NCBI RefSeq assembly: GCF_032452875.1
Contig: NC_083880.1
Coordinates: forward strand, 58,230,829-58,294,828
Length of the DNA stretch: 64,000 nucleotides
Source: Bos javanicus
Lineage: Eukaryota > Chordata > Mammalia > Artiodactyla > Bovidae
Direction: 5' to 3'
Numbering within the stretch: position 1 is the first letter of the stretch; each line of letters opens with the position of its first letter. Shown piece after piece: positions 56,940-64,000 of this stretch. The notes below the pieces were generated by a model, which was not told the DNA's origin, made no database searches, and was given only the letters and a program-made list of their open reading frames with translations. The position numbers were made by a program, and so were the translations under genes.

Positions 56940-57590
56940 TATTATGTGCCACAGTGGGATTTAGTGGTGAGGTAGGCTGACATGGTTTCTGTACTCACAA
57001 AGCCCTCTTTTAAATAACAGAGATATTAACAAATAGACTATAAGCAAATACATACCGTGTGATGAGCTGTCAGTTGGGGAGAGGTGCTATAAAGGAAGGC
57101 AAGTGAGTGGAGAGTCTGTTGGTCACGCAGTTGTTTTTACCTGAGCAATCAAGGAAGACTGCTTGGAGGAGGCTGCATTTGAGTAGGGATGGAAGAAAGC
57201 AAGGGAGAGTACCTTGGGACTATCTGGGGGAAGAGCAATCCAGACAAAGGGCACCTCAGGTGCAAGAGCCCTTGTTGAGAGAACAGAGTTGGTGAGGGGA
57301 AGGGGGCTGAGCAGTGAGAACTGCCAGGCTGGGGACAGATCACAGGGGTGAGCATCAGGCCCAGGAGAGGAAGGATCCTGCATCTTGTCCTACATGGGAT
57401 GAGAAGCCTCTAAAGGTTTGGGGTCTGTCTGGAGACAGGCTCAGGTTCCCGTTTTAAAAGCATCACTTCTGTTGTCAGGAGAATGGGCAGTGGTATTGAG
57501 GGGAGAAGCAGGGAGGCCAGGTGAGGGGACAGTGGGGACAGTGGTCTGGGCTAGGGTGGTGGCAGTGGAGGTGGGTTGTGGGGGGAGAAG
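56940..57590 (+). repeat. ancient medium-reiterated repeat
   Basis: The text 'aaggaagactgcttggagg', 'gggggaagagcaatccagac', 'gtgcaagagcccttgttgag' and 'ggctagggtggtggcagtgg' follows the long old repeat also seen near 31025-33460. Confidence 0.45.
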
Positions 57591-57608
57591 TTTTGCCTCA
57601 TGTGGGAT

Positions 57609-57813
57609 ATTGTTGGTTGGTTGCTAAGTCATGTCTGACTCTGCGACACCATGAACTGTAGCCCAACAGGCCCCCTTGTCCATGGGATTTCCCAGGCAAG
57701 AATACTGGAGTGGGTTGCCATTTCTTTCTCCAGGGGATCTTCCCAGCTCAAGGATCAAACCTGCATCTCCTGCATTGGCAGGCGGATTCTTTACCCCTGA
57801 GCCATCAAGGAAA
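57609..57813 (-). mobile_element. Bov-tA SINE
   Basis: Minus-strand Bov-tA, diverged in the head ('tgagccatcaaggaaaa'). No clear target duplication. Confidence 0.92.
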
Positions 57814-58949
57814 ATGCACAGGAAACCCAGGAGCAGTGCCGATTTCTCAGGGGTGAAGTGAACATTTGTTCCATGAAGGCCTTTCCCAATGAGATCCCTT
57901 TGGAAAGTGCCCCCTTTCCAACCCAGCACCTCCAGAATCACTTGGCAAAGTAGCAGCAGCACTGCGATGTCTCAGTTTCCCGGCCTGTATCTGCTCTCCA
58001 GGAGACTCTCTCCTAACAGAGAACATGAGGAAGAACAAAGTAGCTCATTCGCTCGTCCATTCCTTCATTTGTTCAGTGTTTATTGGGCTCTTGCAGGGAC
58101 AGTGCTAAACAGAAGCAGAGCAGCCCTGCCTGCTGATGCTCACAGTCCAGTGCAGCCAGGAGGCTTCAAGTTCAATCCACTATGTGAGTGAAAATATCCC
58201 CATAAGAGGAGTTGGAAATGAAGAATAGATGAAATGCTGAAAACCAAGCAGACAAATCGGTGGACAGATGTACCTCATTCATCATAAATCTGACTGCTGT
58301 CTGCCCATCCCTCAGCATCCATCCCCCAGCCTCGCCTCCCCCATCCCCAGCAGAGAGGTTGGTGGAGCCAGAGGTGGGCTGCCATTGACCCAATTCCCAA
58401 ATCTCTTCTCACTGTCAGGGGAGTCTGACTGCTAAGGGACTTTTGATCTCCTTAATGGAGGGATCTGCCCCTGATAGGATGTCTGTGCACCCAGGAGGGC
58501 TGGAGAGCAGTTTTGCATGAGCCAAACAGAGCAAGCACCCAATGAGCTGTGTCCTGGAGAGGGGAACTGAGGCTCATGAGCCTTGCAGAAGCCACCGGCG
58601 ACAGAAACTCTCCAGAGCCTTTCTGGAAAGTCCAGTGGACACCCACTGTGGTGTGGTGCTGAGAGTGGGTGGTCAGGGAGGACCTTGGAAACCAGACAGA
58701 GGTCAGAGGTGACGGTGCCCTGGAGCTGAGATAGGCCTGTTCCCCTTCCTTCTGGTGTGAGAACCCCAATTCTGTTCTTAGGCCCTGCTCTTCCCTCACA
58801 AGTGCTCTGGGCTGGACCAGAGTGGGAACAATTAGGAGCCGAGGAGACCAGTTTTGAGACCTTCTGGGGGTAGAAGTGCTTTCAGGGAGGGGGCAGCAGG
58901 AACACCAAGTGGGATGGAACATTTGTGCTGGAGAAAGCAGACAGCTCCT
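57814..58949. other. unassigned sequence
   Basis: A short old-repeat-like piece lies at 58060-58160 ('gtgtttattgggctcttgc'). The rest is unique. The 156-codon minus frame at 58452-58922 is not recognisable. Confidence 0.3.
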
Positions 58950-59560
58950 CCTCTGAAGTCATTTAGGCTTTTACATTTTCACTATCGCCAGCCCATCAGT
59001 CAGGGGCTGCTGCTGGGTTGTGTTATTATTTTTATCCTTATAAAGGTCAGCAACTTGCTGCGACTGACTATGTCCCTGGACTGTGCAGACAGGCAGACCC
59101 GCTCGCCGACTTCTCCATATCACCCAGCTCCGAGGGACACAGAATCTCACCCAGACCCGTCCATCACTCGCTCGCAGCTGGCACTTGGAAATGAAAGAGA
59201 CTCGTTCCATATTCCCAATCAATGTCCGCCTGCCATCTCTGTCGATAACTGCCAGGTGGTCCAATCTTTCCCCTGACAGAAAGGCACCCGAGGGTCAGCC
59301 TGGAGATGCTCTGGAGGGAAAAGGCGGCTGTTTGATTCAGAGCCTCTTTGTGGGGCTGGAATGAAGTTGACTCTTTCTCTAATGAAACTGACTCCAAGGG
59401 TCCCTGCATGCCAGCGATTCGATGGCTCTCCAGAGAAGCAATGATGAGCGATAATATTAAAGCCGTGCACACATGCAGCCTCGCATTCCTAACCATGCTG
59501 AGGATGCTTTCAAAGTGCTCCCAGCCCCTCAGGAAGCAGAGGTTGCCTGGCTGAACGTGC
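58950..59560. promoter_or_regulatory. candidate conserved regulatory element
   Basis: A repeat-free 600 bp with CpG-rich islands ('cccgctcgccgacttc', 'actcgctcgcagctgg', 'agcgattcgatgg', 'gatgagcgataatattaaagcc'). Overlapping frames on both strands show no protein family. Regulatory DNA is more likely than coding. Confidence 0.25.
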
Positions 59561-60677
59561 AGTAGGGCTTCAGTAAATGCTGCAGGAATAGCCCTGGCCT
59601 CTGCCCTTCCCGTTCCCCTGACAGAGATATTAAGGCATTAAGAGGCTTAGAAACTCACTCGTGGCTCCAGTGTTACTTTCCACGGTCCTCAGGTTTGCAA
59701 GCAGCAGAGGTCAACCTCCAAAGTGAAATCTACCAGAAGTGTTAGGGCTTTCCCACTGGGCAAAGCTCCATGCTGGAGTCTTGAGTCCCAGTTCCACATA
59801 GCTAAGAGAGATTCTGATTCATCTAGCCATGGGCAGGTGTCCATTCCAGTCTGATCAGCTGTAACGGGGGCTTTTGGGGCTAAGTAAAGGAAAAATGCCA
59901 CCCCGTGTGTCTGGGGAGGGGAGGGGGTGGTCTGCTGAGAATGGGGGTGTCTCCTGGGCCACCCTACTTTAATATCACAAAGTAAACCTTAGATTTGGGG
60001 GCTGAATCCCTTGAGGCTGGGTAAAGATTTAATTCAGATTTTCAGATCAGGGAGGCTGGGAGTGAGCAGATAGCCATCAGAAATGGGGTCAGAAAAGACT
60101 CACTGGAAGGAAGGATGCAGGGACTCGCTTTCTCCGAGAAGAGTAAAGGGAGAGGAGCTTAGTGGAGCTGGCAAATAGCCCTCTTGGCATCCATGGGTGG
60201 GAGGGTCCTGCTCAGAGACCAAGGGTGTGTGTCAGCAGCCCTGCTGTCTGCCCTGGACACAGAGTGGGGGGAACTCTTAGTCCACTCTGTGTTCCCGAAC
60301 TCCAAGCCTGTCTGTATGCTTATGCCTTGGTGACTCCTCACACTCCCCTAGGGGCTCAGCCCCCACCCCAGAAGGTGTCTGTCCTTTGGAATCATGCTCC
60401 CGCTTCTCAGGTGCGATGATCTCCTGGAAGTTGTCTGGGATCCTCCATCAGAATGAATCCTCTCCTTGGGCCAGCATCCTCTGCTACCCTGGCCTCCTTT
60501 CCTAACAGTTACTTATAGCTTGTCTTATCCTCCGTGTCCCCATGTCTTGGGGGCCTCAAACTCCACCCAGCCTGGTAGAAGAGAGGAGATAAGCTTCAAA
60601 TTGAACATGAGATTGGACTTTTAAACTGGACTTCCCTAACTGTGACTGGAAAGAAATGGGATTTGCTCAAGGTGTTA
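59561..60677. other. unassigned unique sequence
   Basis: No repeat or gene recognised. Confidence 0.3.
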
Positions 60678-60679
60678 TT

Positions 60680-60886
60680 ACAGGGCTCAGATGGTAAAGT
60701 GTCTGCCTGCAATGCGGGAGACCCAGGTTCGATCCTTGGGTGGGGAAGATCCCCTGGAGAAGGAAATGGCAATCCACTCCAGCACTCTTGCCTGGAAAAT
60801 CCCATGGACGGAGGAGCCTGATAGGCTACAGTCCATGGGGTTGCAGTCTGACACGACTGAGTGACTTCACTTCACTTCTGGTTTGC
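60680..60886 (+). mobile_element. Bov-tA SINE
   Basis: From 'gggctcagatggtaaagtg' to 'gacacgactgagtgacttcac'. The first bases of the head are missing. Confidence 0.9.
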
Positions 60887-60901
60887 ATGCATTCTGGTTC
60901 G

Positions 60902-61244
60902 TGCTGTGCTGTGCTGTGCTTAGTTGCTCAGTTGTGTCCGACTCTTTGTGACCCTGAGGACTGTAGCCTGCCAGGCTTCTTTGTCCATGGGATTCTCCAG
61001 GCAAGAATACTGGAGTGGATTGTCATGTCTTCCTCCAGGGGATCTTCCCAACCCAGAGATCAAACCCAGGCCATGCCACATTGCAGGCAGATTCTTTACT
61101 GTCTGAGCCACCAGGGAAGCCCAAGACTACTGGAGTAGGTAGCCTAACACTTCTCCAGGGGATCGTCCTGATCCAGGAATCCAACTGGGGTCTCCTGCAT
61201 TGCAGGCAGATTCTTTACCAGCTGAACTACCGGGGATGCCTGTG
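60902..61244 (-). mobile_element. dimeric Bov-tA SINE
   Basis: On the minus strand a partial Bov-tA (61244-61123, ending in 'ctactccagtagtctt') is joined to a complete Bov-tA (61122-60902). One target duplication flanks both: ttctggttcg at 60892-60901 and ttctggtttg at 61245-61254. The left edge has a TGTGC-repeat tail. Confidence 0.88.
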
Positions 61245-61254
61245 TTCTGGTTTG

Positions 61255-62417
61255 GCACCCACAAAGAACACTGGCTAAAAGAAGATAGAAGTTGATTTTT
61301 CTTTCTTCTAAAAGATATCTAGAGATGGGAATCCATGGCTGATGTCGTAGCTCTGCTCCATGAAGTTACCAGGTTTCTACTCCATCATCCTTAGACTGTG
61401 ACCTTGTCCTGATGGTCCAGTGTGGCTGCTAATGCTCCAGTCATCACAGCAATGTTCTAAGAGGTAGGATGGAAGGAGGGAAGATTCGCTTTCAGGTAGT
61501 ATTCACAGGTATACCCCACAACACTCTTATATTTTATTGGCCAGTATTTATGAACTTAACTATTAATTTAAGGAATGTTCAGGAGCATAGTCTTTCAGCT
61601 GAATGGCAGTAGGCAAGGGGATTCTGTTATTAAAGAAAAAGTAAAGTTTGGTTTTGGGGGAAAGCCAGTGGTCTCTGTTTCAGATAGGGAAAGGAGACTC
61701 GCAAGAGTTTTGTGGAAAGTAGTGATCAGAACAGTACACCTGTCTTACGTTTATTCTCAGTGGAGACTGGTCAGGGGATTTAATCTATTTGGGGAGGCTA
61801 TGAGTAGGGCTGTCAGGTAAAATAAAGAGGTCCACCTGACAAATAAACGTTTGGATGCTAGGGTGGGCCTGGGAAAGTCTTGAGGCAGACTTGCTGCAGT
61901 GCTGGGTCCTGCTCCCATCCATTGCTCTGGTCTCCTCACTGGTGCTACTGCACCAGTAGTCTGTTAAGAATCCTCATAATTTTTCCCCTCGTCAGAAAAC
62001 TCAGAGGCAGCCGTGTTTATCATGCTGTGCTGAAAAATTACATATGCAAGTCCATTTACTTGGGATTTATGTCCTGTTCCCTTCCCCAAATGATTTGCCA
62101 AAATTTCAGACTCTGTTGAAGAATTACATCTATAGTTACATTTGCCTAAGATTTATGCTTCTTCCAGTTTCTTATATTTTATAAAAGTTCATCCCAAGGA
62201 AAAGTAACAGGACAATTAAAAAGGAAACAGCAGAACAAAAGCCACTTAGAAGAAGCAGAGTCATTGATGTCAGGTCATGTGGAATGATCTCTTCACAGAC
62301 ACATGTGATTTGGCAGTGGGTGGTGACCAGTGTTGACACTGGGCACATGGGTCTTGACTCAGTGCCTGGAATTGAGTTTCTACAAAAGATAAACCAGGGC
62401 GTTATGATGTGCTTTTA
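61255..62417. other. unassigned unique sequence
   Basis: A short palindromic-MITE-like scrap may lie near 61808-61860 ('gggctgtcaggtaaaataaag'). Otherwise nothing recognised. Confidence 0.3.
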
Positions 62418-62427
62418 AAAAGTGATC

Positions 62428-62764
62428 CCGGGGTTTCCCTGGTGGCTCAGTGGTGAAGAATCCGCCTGCCAGTGCAGGAGACACGGGTTTGATCCCTGGT
62501 CTCGGAAGATTCAACATGCCACAGAGCAACTAAACCTGTGAGCCACTACTACTGAGCCTGTGCTCTAGAGCCCATGAGCTGCAACTACTGAGCCCATTTG
62601 CTGCAATGACTGAAGCCCGGGCACCGACAGCCCACAAGAGAAACTACTGCAGTGAAAAGCCCACGCACTGCAACTCGAGAGTAGCCCCGCTCACCTCAAC
62701 CAGAGAAAAGCCTGCACAGCAATGAAGATCCAGAACAGCCAAAAATAAAATAAATAAATAAGTG
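62428..62764 (+). mobile_element. CHR-type tRNA-Glu SINE (long form)
   Basis: Head 'ggtttccctggtggctcag', B-box 'gggtttgatccctgg', and the repeated body 'gagctgcaactactgagccc', ending 'aaaataaaataaataaat'. The exact target duplication aaaagtgatc lies at 62418-62427 and 62765-62774. Confidence 0.95.
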
Positions 62765-62774
62765 AAAAGTGATC

Positions 62775-63394
62775 TTGCAGGTTCAAAATCTGTGTGGGTT
62801 TTCACTGCCTCCTGAATTCTCCTTGGGGACGGTGGTCACAAAATGACAAGCCTGAGAAAGCCAGTCTATCTGATGTGTTGGGGGAGGGTCTTGAGAATCA
62901 CTCAAGAAATTTTCAAACCTCAGGAATCCTGGACCATGACCTCAGAAACTGTGGGGGAAGGACCCAGATGCCAGAATGTGTGTTACCCAATGCCTGAAAA
63001 CAGGTGCTTTGCATAGAAGTCTAGTTCTAAGCTGTCTGTGATGAGAGGGTAAGTCTACTTTCCTTACACCAGGAATGGCTGAATCTGGGGCTCTGGTTTC
63101 CTGTGTTTCTGTAGAGTCCATCAAAGCTGTGGGTTTGGAGCGACGGGTGTACTGAAGTCTAAGTTCACCCTACCATCTTCCCTGAAATCCATGGCAGCTG
63201 TCTAAGAGAAGGAGCTTCTCAGAGATGTTAGTTGAAGGATATTTAACTACACAAAAGGACTCTTTCTGACTTCTCCTGGTGCCCGTCCTTTCCTGTTATT
63301 TCCAAGGGCCTTTGTGTTACTAGGGTCACTTGGTCCCTAGAGGGGATGAGGTCACTGTCACTGAATCATGAAACCCATCTTTCATTCACCTTGC
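62775..63394. other. unassigned unique sequence
   Basis: Nothing recognised. Confidence 0.3.
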
Positions 63395-63925
63395 TCTTGC
63401 TTTTTGGAAGGAAAGCTATTACAAACCTAGACAGTGTATTAAAAAACAAAGACGTCACTTTGTCTGCAAAGGTCTGTAAAGTCAAATCTATGGGTTTTCC
63501 AGGAGTCATATAGGGATGTGAGAGTTGGACCGTAGAAAAGGCTGAGCGCCAAAGAATTGATGCCTTCAAACTGTGGTGCTAGAGAAGACTCTTGAGAGTC
63601 CCCTGGACAGCAGGGAGATCAAAGTAGTCATTCTTAAAGGAAATCAACACTGAATATTCATTGGAAGAACTGATGCTGAAGCTGAAGCTCCAGTACTTTG
63701 GCCACCTGATGTGAAGAACAAACTCATTGGAAAAGACGCTGATGCTGGGAAAGACCGAGGGCAGGAAGAGAAGGGGATAACAGAGGATGAGATGGTTGGG
63801 TGGCATCACTGGCTCAACAGACATGAGTTTGAGCAAACTCCGGGAGATAGTGGAGGACACGAAAGCCTGGCATGCCGCAGTCCACGGGGTCTCAGAGTCA
63901 GACACGACTGAGTAACTGAACAACA
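63395..63925 (+). mobile_element. BovB LINE, 5'-truncated 3' end
   Basis: Begins 'tttttggaaggaaagctatt' in the C-terminal coding end and runs through 'tactttggccacctgatgtg' to 'gactgagtaactgaacaacaac'. Several stops and a shift destroy the frame. Confidence 0.9.
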
Positions 63926-64000
63926 ACAGAAAAACAAAAGTCTTCTGTAACACAAGGATCCATTTTCCTCCTGGAATCACCATCCTCAGGGCGACTGAAG

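Noticed and set aside
60628..60690. A 47-bp insertion inside the Bov-tA head ('ggacttccct' at 60629 and 'gggctcag' at 60680)
   Set aside because: The short upstream match is only ten bases and can be chance. A simple 5' loss explains the SINE.
1..64000. CRISPR array, operon or other prokaryotic system
   Set aside because: All recurrent repeats are eukaryotic interspersed elements, with no regular spacer pattern and no prokaryotic gene.

Overview
The window is ruminant nuclear DNA, most likely from a bovid. The diagnostic evidence is the repeat content. Ruminant-specific SINEs (Bov-tA, Bov-A2), the RTE-type LINE BovB and the older cetartiodactyl tRNA-Glu SINEs (CHR type) are scattered on both strands. 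They sit among ancient mammalian repeats (MIR, L1, MLT1-like MaLR LTRs, Tigger- and hAT-like DNA transposons). I found no host protein-coding exon, functional tRNA, rRNA or CRISPR array. Open frames longer than 100 codons are either transposon protein relics or chance frames through SINEs and unique sequence. The region therefore reads as intergenic or deep intronic.

Layout. 1-7.1 kb: a solo LTR with AATAAA, a second LTR-like block on the minus strand, three Bov-tA copies and a BovB tail. 7.1-12.5 kb: mostly unique, AT-rich, with one L1 ORF2 relic and one Bov-tA. 12.5-17.6 kb: L1 3' UTR, CHR SINEs, an MLT1 LTR split by a truncated BovB, and an L1 ORF1 relic with a 201-codon open frame. 17.6-18.8 kb: unique, with a possible conserved element. 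18.8-24.7 kb: nested insertions (an L1 carrying an apparent 3' transduction inside an MLT1, a dimeric Bov-tA inside that L1, a second MLT1 split by Bov-tA, Bov-A2 copies, a MER2-like Tigger split by Bov-tA). 24.7-31 kb: mostly unique, with an L1 relic that contains a 75-bp tandem duplication and a (TA)n/(CA)n microsatellite. 31-38 kb: old L1 and medium-reiterated repeats with SINE insertions. 38-51 kb: the densest transposon stack, including a hAT fossil and a nearly complete 3.1-kb BovB at about 45979-49037. 51-54.8 kb: an MLT1 split by Bov-tA and BovB, a pyrimidine-rich tract, and further L1 and LTR-like relics. 54.8-64 kb: mostly unique sequence, including two of the best candidates for conserved regulatory DNA (55.79-56.09 kb and 58.95-59.56 kb), then SINEs and a BovB tail at the end.

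The elements interact as layers of different age. MIR, L1, MLT1 and DNA-transposon fossils form the substrate. Bov-tA, Bov-A2, CHR and BovB copies landed in them, often with recognisable target-site duplications. BovB supplies the endonuclease/reverse transcriptase expected to mobilise the Bov SINEs, but every BovB copy here is inactivated. I found no convincing new biological system. The items most worth a check are the L1 3' transduction, the BovB/Bov-A2 fusion, the two Bov-tA dimers with one shared junction, and the repeat-free candidate regulatory blocks. Repeat names come from recognition of consensus features by eye, not from a database search.
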